In this document: in pieces, positions 33,581 to 45,580 of the stretch | How positions within the stretch are numbered: position 1 is the first letter of the stretch | Layout: the number at the start of each line of letters is the position of its first letter | NCBI RefSeq assembly: GCF_036884655.1 | Contig: NC_088359.1 | Location: forward strand, 15,729,501 to 15,793,500 | DNA length: 64,000 bases | DNA from: Musa acuminata AAA Group | Lineage: Eukaryota > Streptophyta > Magnoliopsida > Zingiberales > Musaceae | Direction of reading: 5' to 3' | Position numbers and translations under genes: made by a program | Notes under the pieces: model-generated | Database searches by the model: none | Seen by the model: the letters and a program-made list of their open reading frames with translations, nothing else | What the model was told of the DNA's origin: nothing

Positions 33581-36500
33581 TACTTTCTTGAGTTATTTTT
33601 AATTTAGTTTAGGATTAATTTTCTTGAAAATTGCATGTGTTATGTTAATAAAATGTTAGATATAAATCTAATGCTTATACACCTAGTAAGATTAATCTTA
33701 TATATGTGCTTGAGAAGCAAGAATTTGTATTTTGACGATTTCCATATTGATTTTCAATGACGATGCATGACTTTTGAATGGAAGGCTTGATGATTTTTTT
33801 ATGAACCTTATCTTTGGTTTTCAAACATGATGTATAGTTTTGACATAAGAACAAAAATTTGAAGCATGCTAATATAAAGTCAATCATATAAAGTAAAACT
33901 AAAGAAATTTTAAATATCTATAAGAATCATTCAAAATTATGTTCAATAAAACCTTACTTGATGTTGTAATGAAACTATTGAAAGTTTTGATGCTATGATT
34001 TGATGATTTTATGCATGAGAGTGTAAAGTTATACATGATGATTTTTATGATTTATTGGTCTTGATGGTTTTTATGACAAAATTCATTTTTCGATCCTAAA
34101 TGTTGATGCACATTTTTATCTAGCATAAATGACATGAATTTAAATAACTAAAAAGAGAAAAGCATTGTTCTTGAAAATTATTTTTCTCTATCTTGTTGAT
34201 TTATATGAATCCCTTGAAAATGATTTTGGTTTGATGATTTGAATTAGAAATGAGTTATATCAAAATCATGATATTGATTTGACTTGAAGTAATGAGTTGA
34301 AATCATTTTTTTTGGAATTATGTGTTGCACTTTTTTATCTTGATGATCTTTGATTTTTTTTTTTTTTAAAACGATGATGCATGGATTTGAAAGAAAAGGA
34401 GATGCATGCATGGAATCAATCAATAAGTTGAAACAAAAGGAGGAAAGATTTTTTATTGAAATTTTTCTTTTTCTCTATCTTATTGATTTATACCTAAGAG
34501 ACCAATAAAATTATTTATGTCATTTTGAATCTCTTGAAAGAAATGTTGAGATTTTGATGATTTAGACGATTTGAATTTGAATGAGTTTTATCTAAAATCA
34601 TGATCTTGATTCCGTGATATTTACAAATTAAGATTTATTATGAATCATGATTTTTCATTAATCGATCTCCTAAGATTTTCTTTTGATTATTAATGAGTAG
34701 GTTTTTCAAAAAGAAATCATGTCTTCTGGTATTCACATGTTCTAATCCTTCATGATAAAATTTTTATGTAATTCCTTATATTCATGAAATGTTTATCTCA
34801 TCACCAATTATTTTCTTCTTGATATTCCTTATTTGGTGATATAAAATCATGCATGAAATACTCTTGAGATTATTTTGATGCATACAAATGAAAAGTTATG
34901 TTCATGCATGGTAGGATGCAATTTGACAAATTAATACCATTATGATTTGAAATATTTATAATTTGGAATGATGCATGCAATACTTATGCCTTTTATTATG
35001 ATAATATATGTGATGTATTGCATATGATGTGAATCATGAATGCTTTAAATGATAAATGTCTTGATATCATGATTGATGATTTTGTTCTATGCATAAGATT
35101 TTTAAAATTATGCATAATGAATCTTGTAATTTACAGATTATCGATTTTCTTTTTACCATAATGAAAGTGCCTTATTGATCCTTGTCATAATAAATCTAGC
35201 ACTTTCAGTTTTAAACATGATACATGTTTTTATTTGACATAAAAAAAAGGGAGGCATGCTTGAATGAAATAAATCACATGAATTGAAGCAACTAAAAGAG
35301 AAGAACATTTTTCTTCTTGAAAATTATTTTTTCTATATTATTGATTTTGATGAATCTATTTGTATTATTTTTATGAATCTCATGGATTATGAAAATGATT
35401 TGAATTTAATGGATTTTATTGAAATCATGATCTTGATTTCTCACAATTTTCTATTGAATGAATCAAGTTTGTTTTCTATTTAAAAGGATATTTATCAAAA
35501 TTTTCATGGTCTTTTAGTATTCATGATATTGATAATTATATTTTGAAACTCTATGTAAATCAAGATTCTTCATCATGATTCTCTCGTTTTATAAAAGAGG
35601 AGATGTTCTATGTGAATCATAAGATTTTATATGCATGAATTGAGATTCTTTTTGCTATTAACTAGCAAGAAACTTGTTTTTGTAAACCATGACATGCTAT
35701 TTGACATCTTGATAATTTATAACTTGAGTTTTCTTTTTGAATCAAGATTGTTTCCTATCATGTTTTCTATCTACAAAAGAAGAAATTTGTCAAAAATGAT
35801 ATATGTCTTTTGACATTCATTTTTCATCTTTATTATTTACCCTTATCATGATTTGAATATTATAGTAAAGAGAAATGAATTACATGATTATATTGTTATT
35901 CCCTTCTATTTGACACCGACAAAGGGGGAGCAAAACTTGCTAGATAGCAAATTTGCTAGCTTGCACAATTTGAAAAGAGGCAAAACAGTCCATCTTGCAC
36001 ATCTCAAAAGATGTAAAATTTTGCTAACTTTTTATGTGCAAAAGTTGATAGCTTGTATACTATAAATTTGCATATCAAAAATACAATCTTGTTTATCTCA
36101 AGATGCAAAACATACTAACTTGCACTTTGCAACGGAAGCAAAATTGCTAGCTCAAACATTGCAAAGGAATCAAAAATTTGCTAGCTTATAATTTGCATAT
36201 TTCAAGAAGCAAGAGTTGCTTTCTTGAACATCTCAATATTGCTAGCTTGCATGATGTAGAACTTGCTATCTTGAACATTACCAAAAGTGCTATCTTATAT
36301 GCTGTAAAACTTGCATATCTAAAACTTGATAGCTTGAATGTCCCAAGCATGATACATTACTTGCTAAATTTTCTATCTTCAAAATTGCATGATGATAAAA
36401 ATTTAATATTATGTTTTTCATGCAATGGTTTGAACCCATATAATAAACACATAAGAGTAGGAACTTCTCCTTTTTATTGATGACAAAGGGGGAGAAGTAT

Positions 36501-36698
36501 ATTGATGACTTCATGCATTAAATTGAATATTTTATATATTTGCATGATGGTTTAAATGTTTATCAGAACTAGTGACGAATGTTACTTGGATTTGGGATAA
36601 TCCAAGTGTTCTATCAATGGCAAATTGATAGAGGGAGTTTGGTTAAACTCCGGGGAGTTAAAGTTAACTCCGTTAGTCATCAATTAGTTGTCATCATC
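33581..36698 (+). other. G non-coding interior, AT-rich, with degenerate repeats
   Basis: There is no recognisable pol. Three or more degenerate copies of a block resembling AAGAGAAGAACATTTTTCTT...TTGATTTATATGAATC occur near 34150, 34440 and 35290. A short-word array is at 35930-36350. Internal polypurine motifs are at about 35925 and 36474-36494. Isolated short ORFs look like chance. Confidence 0.7.
35930..36350. repeat. Degenerate repeat array (TTGCTAGCTTGCA words) in G
   Basis: Words such as AAACTTGCTAGC, TTGCTAGCTTGCA and CTTGCATATCTCAAA recur about every 30-35 bp with heavy drift. Confidence 0.7.
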
Positions 36699-36712
36699 AA
36701 AAAGGGGGAGAT

Positions 36713-38304
36713 TGTTGAATCTCGTATTTTGATGATGAAACTAATTGATAATTATGTTTATGTTTAACTGTATTTTGAGTGATGCAGGTCTACTCGATCA
36801 GGATTAGACAGTTAACGCAGGAGGAATTGACGTTGTGCCGGAGGAGATCACGTTAGGGTATTGGACGGCAGAAGGCTTCGGACGTCGGGCATCGGGCCAA
36901 GGAGAGCGGAATTGCGCCAAGGATATCGGGGTTGCGGAGGTCAACCGCCGATTGGGCAACAAGCCGCAAGAGAGGACGATGCATCGAAGAATCGGACGAA
37001 GCGCCAACCAATGACGTGCCGGGCAACAGAATGTCAATTCGCGTTGTAATAATTGTCTAGATCGGAGTAGAGTTTTGGCTTGTGTGTGCAGGATTAACTA
37101 TGATAACGATGAAGACATAAAGCGAAACAAAGTGCTGGAGTCAAGCACGAAGGATTCGTTGGGAGTTCGAGAGTTCGATGGAAGTCCGAAGGCTCGTCGG
37201 GAATGCTACCGGAACTAGCCGAGAATGTGTAGGGAGCTTGCCGAAGGGTTTTTCGGAAGCTCGCCAAAAGGTTCGTCGGAAGTTCACGGAGCTCACCGAG
37301 AAAGATCGGAGCTTGCCAAAGAAGCTCGTTGGAACTCGCCGAGATCAAATCGTGAAGTCTACGAGCTTGCCGGGAGTCCACAGAATGGTTTCCGAGAGTT
37401 TGTCGGAAGACCGCCGGAAGTTCGCCGAAAGCTCGTCGAAAGAAGTCTTGACTTACAGACTTTGTAATAGCTTAGAAAATGTCTTTAAATTCGTAGTTAG
37501 CACGTTAATTAGGGTTAGGATTAGGTGTTAATCCTATAACCCAAGTAGGGGCCAATTGGGCCCGAGTTCGGACTGGTTTGGGCCAAGTTTGGAGCCCAAC
37601 CAGTGAGCTGATAAGAGCCAGGCGGTGACACCGCCTGGCTGGGCGGTGGAACCGCCCAGCACCCGAGAGCTGGGCGGTGACACGTCCTTGGTTGGGCGGT
37701 TGCACCGTCCAGCACCCGAGCGCTGGGCGGTGGCACCGCCAACAGCGGGAACCCAAAGAGAATTCAAATTTTGAAGCCCAAATTTGAATCCTCTTGAGGC
37801 CTATAAATACCCCTCAAATCTCAGCTGAGATAACAACTTTTGAGCAGCAAGTGTTTGAGAGAAAAGCCTTAGAAAAGTATTAGCTTGTCTTGTTTTTAAT
37901 TTGCTAGTGTTCACCTCCTTCTTTCTTGTTGAAAATCTGTAAGAGAGTGAACCGCTTGTAAAAGTTGTAAGAGGGGTATTCACCCTTCACTTTCAAGAGA
38001 TTTGCTAGTGGAAGGTGGAAGCCTCATCGAAGAGGGGCCTCGCAAGTGGATGTAGGTCATTTGACCGAACCACTTTAAAATCGGCGTAATCTCTGGTTTG
38101 CGTTTATGTTTATGCATTTATCTTTCTGCAAACCTTTACTTTGCTAAGTTCATTGCCCTCATCTTATTACGTACGCTTTCAACGCAATCGAAACGGTTTC
38201 AAACGAAACATTATTTTTATCGTACGAAAGATTTGTCCAAAACCGAAGTTTTAATCCGCTGCACTAATTCACCCCCCCCTCTTAGTGCCGCTCCGATCCT
38301 AACA
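36713..38304 (+). repeat. G 3' LTR (full length)
   Basis: It begins with the same sequence as 31399. It has dyads GGCGGT-GAC-ACCGCC and GGCGGT-GGA-ACCGCC (37620-37740), TATAAATA at 37802-37809 and a poly-C hairpin, and ends GATCCTAACA. Confidence 0.92.
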
Positions 38305-38335
38305 CCCCTATAAGCTTTTTGATCAAAGCTTTCTC
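38305..38335 (-). pseudogene. 31-bp H RT fragment trapped between G and D
   Basis: CCCCTATAAGCTTTTTGATC and the following bases match D pol at about 41585-41612 (ACCCCTATAAGTTTTTTGATC). It ends TTCTC, the duplication of D. Confidence 0.85.
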
Positions 38336-39779
38336 TGTTAGGATCAAGAGCACTAAGAGGGGGGGGGGGGTGAATTAGTGCAGCGGAAAACTTTTGACGA
38401 TTAAAATTGCGTTCGTACGATAAGAGCGATTTCGATAGAAAATCCGATTCGTAAATCACTTTAACTTGTAATCAAGCAAGATGCAGTTAAAGCAAGTCTG
38501 TGAAGGCAGCTTGCAGTTATGATGAAAATTAGAATGTAAGCGTAAACTGAAATATGATGTTCGTACGATAAAACTGATTTACGTCTAAACGCCGATTTGA
38601 AAAATACTGAACTTGAAACATGATCGTAAATGCCCAGAAGGCAGTAAGCTATTGAGGAGGTTTGCAGTAAAGATAATATGCTCAAAGTAAATGCAAACCG
38701 AGATTTAGAGTGGTTCGGTCAATCTTCACCTACATCCACTTCTGGCTTCCTCCACCGATGAGGTCACCGACGTCCACTAGAGGCCTTCCTTCAATAGGCG
38801 AAGGCCAACCACCCTTTTACAGTTTTACTCCTTTTGACGGGCTTAGGAGAAAACCCTTATAGAATTTTCTTTCCTCTCTTGACAGATCAAAACTTCGAAG
38901 AAAAGAGGAAGGAGAACTTTTAACTCATACAACACTTTTTGAGCTCTTAAAAACACAGAGTAAGATCAGGATTTCGGTGGTTTTTGGTTACTCTGTCATT
39001 GCTGAAAGGGTGGGGTATTTATAGGCCCCAACCCAATTTGAATTCCGAGCTCAAAAATATCAATTCCTAGAATTCCGGGGTCTGGCGGTTGCACCGCCTG
39101 GCAGAGCTCGAAGACTGAGCCTCTAGGCGGTGCCACCTCCTATCAGGGGTGGTTGCACCTCTTGCCAGAGCTCGGAGACCGAGCTTAGGCAATTGCACCT
39201 CTGTCAGAGGCGGTTGCACCGCCCAGCCAGAGCTCGGAGACTAAGCCCTAGGCGGTGCCACCTCTGGCCAAGTAATCTAGGTCCGAATGGGCTGATCCAT
39301 TCGGCCCAATTTGGGTCTTTCAAGGGCCCAATTGCCCCAAGCTTAAGTTAATGGGATCACCTCCCATTTCTAACTTAATCATCGTGCTAACTATGAATTT
39401 CTTAAGGCATTTACTGCAACTTGCTCCGGTGCGTTAATCGCTTCTTCCGGCGAGCTTCCGGCAAACATCCGATGAACCTACGGCGATGCTCCGATGGACT
39501 TCCGGCAAACTCCTGGACTTGCGACGATCCACTTGGCGAGTTCCAACAAGCTTCTTTGGTAAGCTCCTAGACTTCTCGGATTTGTTCTCGCAGAACCTCC
39601 GATGACCATCCGGACTTCCGTCGAACTCTCGAACCCCCAATGTGATCATAGTCTTGACTCCGGCGCAACTTCTTCTACATGTCTTACTTTCATCGTAGTT
39701 AATCCTGCACACTTATCTCAACATATGGATTAGATAACAAATGACAATTGATGTCATCATCAAAATCCGAGATTCAACA
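38336..39779 (-). repeat. D 3' LTR
   Basis: It starts TGTTAGGATCAAGAGC and ends GATTCAACA. TATTTATA is at 39016-39023, and dyad-like repeats at about 39085-39270. It lacks the 18-bp minisatellite of the E/F subfamily. Confidence 0.92.
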
Positions 39780-40929
39780 ATCTCCCCCTTTTTGATGATG
39801 ACAATCAATTGATAATGGAGTTAACCTTAAATCCCCCTATCTATGTGCCATAATTGAGATAAATCATTCTTGAATTCAACGCCTTTGAATTCAAGAGATA
39901 TATTGATAAGTTAAAAATCATTTAACCTTATCAATACTCCCATCATGATTCCCATCATGATGTATCTCTTTGAAAATGATGTATGATGTCAAGACTCGAC
40001 ATCCATTTTCAAATTTCAAATGTGAATTATGGTAATGATAGCAATTCATCATATGGTAAGATATCAACATGTAAAATTTCGAAGTAAGATTTTGATATCT
40101 TAACACGATGAACATATTTCACGTATTTTAGCAATTATAGCATTTCATTACATGGTAAAATATCAATACATAGGAGTACGATGCAAGTTCTTGATATCTT
40201 AACCTGATGCAAACATGGCATATTGCTATTATGGCAATCATAGTTATCATTAATTCATATTTTTTCGATGATGCAAGCATGGCATAGCATCAATACACAT
40301 ATATCTGCTTCTTTCAACATAATATAGCATTTATAGCATCAATTCCATATATTTCTCCCCCTTTGTCATCAACAAAAAGGAGAACAATATAAATAACTTT
40401 TAAATATACTTGCGATGCCATAAGTAGGTTCATATCATTTATCTACATAGAGTGATAGGATACAAACATCTCAAGAAGAACATGACATGAAGTGAAAACT
40501 TCTTCCTTTTCATTTGTTATTATCTTTTTGCATGAAGGAGGAAAGCCAATTGTGTAGTTCAAATCGATAGGATATTAAGGCATGCTTTACAAGGATCAGG
40601 ATATTTATGTGAATCAAATCCTTGTACATAAGAATATCTTCCTTTTATAAGAAGGAATCATCAAATCTATTTCTCAAGGATGTGAATCAAACTATAAGTG
40701 ACATATGTTTATTAAGTCCGAAAGAGAATAATGTATTCATGAAATCCAATAGGAACTGAAATGTTAATTTAACACTTTCATGCAATCGGACAAGACTATA
40801 ATCATGAAGACATGCTCATTGTTATGGAAATTTTTGTATTAATTTTCAACATGTCATTTTAGGCATGTAATGGCAATTAAGTGATTTGATCATTCAATCA
40901 ATAAAGTCCGAAAATTTTTTTTAACAAAT
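39780..40929 (-). other. D 3' noncoding region
   Basis: AT-rich, with two polypurine motifs and no ORF of note. Confidence 0.75.
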
Positions 40930-43900
40930 TTATGCATTCGGAAACATCAACATTCCTAATTCTCTTCTTATGAAATCAAATTGTCCTTCACTTAAAGGTT
41001 TTATAAAAATATCAGCTAGTTGATGCTTAGTATCTATGTACTCTATGATTACATCATGATTAGTAATATGATCTTGTATAAAGTGATGTCTAATATCAAT
41101 ATGTTTTGTTTTTGAGTGTTGAATGAGATTCTTTGTTAAACATATTGCACTCGTGTTATCACATTTAATGAGAATGTTTTTAAGATAGACTTTATAATCT
41201 TCTAAGGTGTTTTTCATCCACACAACTTGTGCACAGCATGCACTAGCTGCAATATATTCAGCTTCGGTTGTTGATAGTGCAACCGAGTTTTGTTTCTTAG
41301 ATGACCAGGAAACAAGGGAGTCCCAAAAATTGACATGTTCCTGATGTGCTTTTTCTATCTAGTCTACACCCAGCAAAATCTGCATCAGCATAAGCAATTA
41401 ACTCAAAATTTTCTGATTTTGGATACCATAATCCTAGATTTGCGGTACCTTTAAGATATCTAAGTATTCTTTTAACTGCTTTAAGATGAGATATCTTAGG
41501 GTTCGATTGAAACCTAGCACAAAGTCCTACACTGAACATGATATCTGGTCTAGTTGTAGTGAGGTAAAGTAAACTTCCTATCATACCCCTATAAGTTTTT
41601 TGATCGAATCTTTCTTCACTTTCATCAACTTCTAACTTAGTGGAGGTGCTCATAGGGGTGTTAATAGCTTTTGAGCTATCGATATTAAATCTTTTCAGTA
41701 GATCTAAAGTATATTTAGTTTGACTAATAAAGATGTCATTGCTTAGTTGCTTAATTTATAAGCCTAAGAAAAAGGTTAATTCTCACATCAAACTCATTTC
41801 AAATTCGAGACTCATGGTTTTAGCAAAAGATTCACAAAGAGATTCATTCATAGAACCGAAGATAATATCATCAACATAAATCTGAACAATGAGAAAATTA
41901 TTTCCAAAGTTCTTGATAAACAATGTAGTATCGACCTTGCCTTTTGTGAAATAATTTTTAGTAAGAAAAGTACTTAGTCTATCATACCAAGCCCTTGGGG
42001 CTTGTTTTAAACCATAGAGAGCTTTGGTTAATTTAAATACATGATTAGGGAGGCTATTATTTTCAAATCCGGGAGGTTGTTCAACATAAACTTCCTCAGA
42101 AATAAAGCCATTAAGAAAAGTGCTTTTAACATCCATTTGAAACAACTTAAAATTATTATTACTAGCATAGGCAAGGAGTATCCTTATGGCTTCTAATCTA
42201 GCCACAGGAGCGAAGGTTTCTTCGTAATCGAAACCTTCTTCTTGGCAACCTTTGGCCACTAATCTTGCCTTGTTTCTAACCACGATACCATATGCATCTT
42301 GCTTGTTTCTAAAGACCCATTTAGTACCAACAACTAAATGGTCATTTGGCCTAGGAACACGCTTCCACACCTCATTTCTCTCAAATTAATTTAACTCATC
42401 TTGCATTACGATAATCCATGAATCATCTTTCATGGCTTCGTCAATTTGGGAGAGAAATGCGGCGTTAGCACATAAATTTTTAAGAGATGAACGTGTTTGA
42501 ACCCCCTTAGATGTGTCTCCTAGGATTAGCTCCTTAGGATGAGCATCTACATACTTCTAATCCTTGGGTAAGGATGTTTCAGAAATAGATGCATCCAAGT
42601 TGCTAGTTGGAGAAGGGATTTCATTCAAATTCATAGAATCGAAATTAACATCATCATCAAAGTCATTTTTCTTGATTTCGGAAATCTCATTGAAAACAAC
42701 ATGAATGGATTCTTCTATAATTAAAGTCCTTTTATTGAAGATACGAAAAGCTTTAGAATCCGAAGAATAACCAAGAAAAATTCCTTCATCGGATTTAGCA
42801 TCAAATTTTCCTAAGGCATCTTTTTCATTCAAGATAAAACACTTACACCCAAAAACTTTAAAATATGAAACATTGGGTTTTTTATTATTCCACAACTCAT
42901 AGGGAGTTTTGGTGAGTAAGGGTCTTACTAAAACTCTATTCAAAATATAGCATGCAGTGCTTACGGCTTCGGCCCAAAAATATTTGGGTAGGCTATGTTC
43001 ATGCCATTTCTTGTAAATTTTTATTCTTTCTTTCTACTACTCCATTTTGTTGAGGATTTCTTGGAGTAGAGAAGTTGTGGTTGTATCTATTAGATTCACA
43101 AAATTCTTGAAAATCACGGTTTTGAAATTCACCACCGTGATCACTTCGAATTGATGAAATCATAAAACCCTTTTCATTTTGAACAAGTTTACAAAACTTG
43201 GTGAAATATCTAAAGCATTCATTTTTGTGTTTCAAGAAATAAGTCCATGTGTATCTACTATAGTCATCTATAATGACGAAGACGTATTTACTACCTCCTA
43301 GGCTTGATGTCGAGATTGGTCCGAACAAGTCTATATGGATCTATTGTAAGGGCCTAGATGTGCTTATTTGATTCTTAGATTTGAAACTACTCTTAATTTA
43401 TTTTTCTAATTGACAAGCATCACACACATTATCTTTGATGAACTTGATGTGAGGAATTCCTCGTACAAGTTCTTTAGATGATATTTGAGTGATTAGTTCC
43501 ATGCTAGCATGTCCTAATCTCCTATGCCAAAGCCATGCATCCTCGTTCAAAACTGAGAAACATATTTCATTGCAAAGATCATTGATGTTAATGGTGTATA
43601 CGTTATTCTGTTTCAATACAATCATAGATGTGTTTTTGTATGGTTTTTCAATGATGTAAGCATTAGATTCGAATTTGACAATATATCCTTTATCACACAA
43701 TTGATTAATACTCAAGAGGTTATGTTTTAAACCATCAACTAAGAAAACATCTTCAATAAAGAAGTTGGATTTGTTACCTATGGTTCCTTTGCCAATGATT
43801 TTACCCTTGTTGTTGTCTCCGAAGGTGACATAGCCTTCATCTATGCTAGTGAGCTTAGAGAATTGAGATGGATCTCCGGTCATATGCCTTGAGCATCCAC

Positions 43901-45530
43901 TATCAAGGTACCATCTCTTACTCCTAGCTTGTGATGGTGTATGTCTCTGCAAGAAAGGATAATTTTTAGGTACCCATTTACTTTTGGATGCCTCAAAAAC
44001 TGATCTACATCGTTTATCATGTTGCATAGAGTTTGTCATGGTTCCTTTATGAACCCAAATTAATTTGTTCGGATTAATTTTCTTGTATGGACAATAATAC
44101 ATTTTGTGTCCATGGTTGCAACAAAAGTTGCATTTGCTTTGGTGTCGAACATGTAGGATGGAGCCTTTTATGAAGGTGGTTGGATTTTGTTGAGGATTTC
44201 TCACAAATCCGATTCCACTTCTTTTGGGAACGTGACCCTTGTTTGCAAGGATCATGTTCAAAGACTTGCTACCAACCTCAAATTTTTTCAAGGTGTCCTT
44301 AAGTAGCAAGTTTTCCTTTCGGATAGTTTCTAGATAATGGCATTTTATACAAGAACCTAAATTATCATGATATTCAGTTTTTAACTTATCGAAATTACAA
44401 GTAAGACTATCATGCTCCTTTTTTAGCAATTTATATTTTCTACTAATAATCTTATATTCGTCAAATAAGTCATAGAAGGCATTTAATAACTCATCAAATG
44501 ATAAATCTACATCAATTAAATTTGTTACCTCCTCTCCGATGGCCATTAAGGCGTAATGAGCAACTTGCTCGGTGTTGGACTCCTCTTCTTCGGACACGCT
44601 TGAGTCATCCCACGTTGCTTTGAGCGCCTTCTTCTTTGATGTTCTCTTATTGGCTTAGGGACAATCACTTTTGTAGTGTCCCGGCTTTTTGCACTCGTAG
44701 CAAATAACTTGATCCTTTTTGGGTTCAAGTTTATTTTTTGTGTCATTTTTAAACTTGTTTCTCTTAATGAATTTTTTGAATTTCCTTGTTAGAAGTGCCA
44801 AGTCATCATCACAGTCCTCATCACTTGAGTTTTCTCTTAAGTGGTCATCTAAAGTTCTAAGTGCCATATCCTTCCTGTTCTTTGGAAGGATGTCTTCTTG
44901 CTCTTCATGAGCCTTGCATGTCATTTCATAAGTCATTAATGACCCGATTAGTTCTTTAAGAGGGAAGTTGTTTAAATCTTTAGCCTCTTGAATAGCAGTG
45001 ACTTTAGGGTCCCAACTCTTAGGAAGGGATCTTAGAATCTTATTTACTAGCTCAAAATCCAAAAAACTTTTCCCGAGTCCTTTTAGACCATTGACGACAT
45101 CCGTGAAACGGGTGTACATGTCGCCAATAGTCTCGCTCGGTTTCATTCGGAAAAGTTCGAAAGAATGTATCAAAAGATTGATTTTTGACTCTTTCACTCT
45201 ACTTGTGCCTTCATGAGTCACTTCGAGTGTATGCCAAATATCAAACATGGTTTCACAAACCAAAACAAGATTAAACTCATTTTTATCAAGCGCACAAAAT
45301 AAGGCATTCATAGCCTTTGCATTGAGAGCAAAAATCTTCTTCTCCAATTCGTTCCAATCGATCATTGGAAGAGAAGACTTTGAAAATCCATTTTCGACAA
45401 GATTCCAAATTTCAAAATCCATTGAAATAAGGAAGATCCTCATTCGGGTCTTCCGATAGGTGTAGTCTGTCCCATTGAACATGGGTGGACGTGTAATAGA
45501 ATGGCCCTCTTGGTTTCCGGCGTATGCCAT
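40930..45530 (-). pseudogene. D gag-pol, at least eight lesions
   Basis: It starts MAYAGNQEGHSITRPPMF at 45530. Gag core to about 44900, knuckle CYECKKPGHYKSDCP, then TAA at 44655-44657 in place of Gln. The frame continues through the second knuckle (CNFCCNHGHKMYYC) and straight into protease ([14 protein letters not shown]), because the codon that is a stop in E and F is CAG here. Further stops: about 43398 (Gln to TAA in QLEK), 43345 (Leu to TAG), 42557 (Trp to TAG), and about 42385. A deletion near 43005 and frameshifts near 41783 and 41300 add to these. The RT box YVDDIIFGS and RNase H DADFAGC are kept. The end is at 40930 (LGMLMFPNA). Confidence 0.92.
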
Positions 45531-45566
45531 CCCTCTTGGGTTTTAATCCGTTTGAGAGTTAACCCC

Positions 45567-45578
45567 GCTCTGATACCA
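45567..45578 (-). promoter_or_regulatory. D primer-binding site
   Basis: GCTCTGATACCA in complement, two bases from the 5' LTR. Confidence 0.9.
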
Positions 45579-45580
45579 AT

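Larger units (their letters stand above)
31399..38304 (+). mobile_element. G: gag-only non-autonomous Sirevirus-like element (TR-GAG type)
   Basis: LTRs are 31399-32615 and 36713-38304, the PBS is 32618-32629 and the polypurine tract is 36699-36712. The only gene is an intact gag. No protease, integrase, RT or RNase H can be found in the 3.1 kb after it. It lies in H pol. The left flank reads ACCCC then an extra AAT; the right flank reads CCCCT, so only CCCC is duplicated cleanly. Confidence 0.88.

Noticed and set aside
35283..36065. Short ORFs in the AT-rich interior of G
   Set aside because: They are below 75 codons, low in complexity and not similar to any pol domain.
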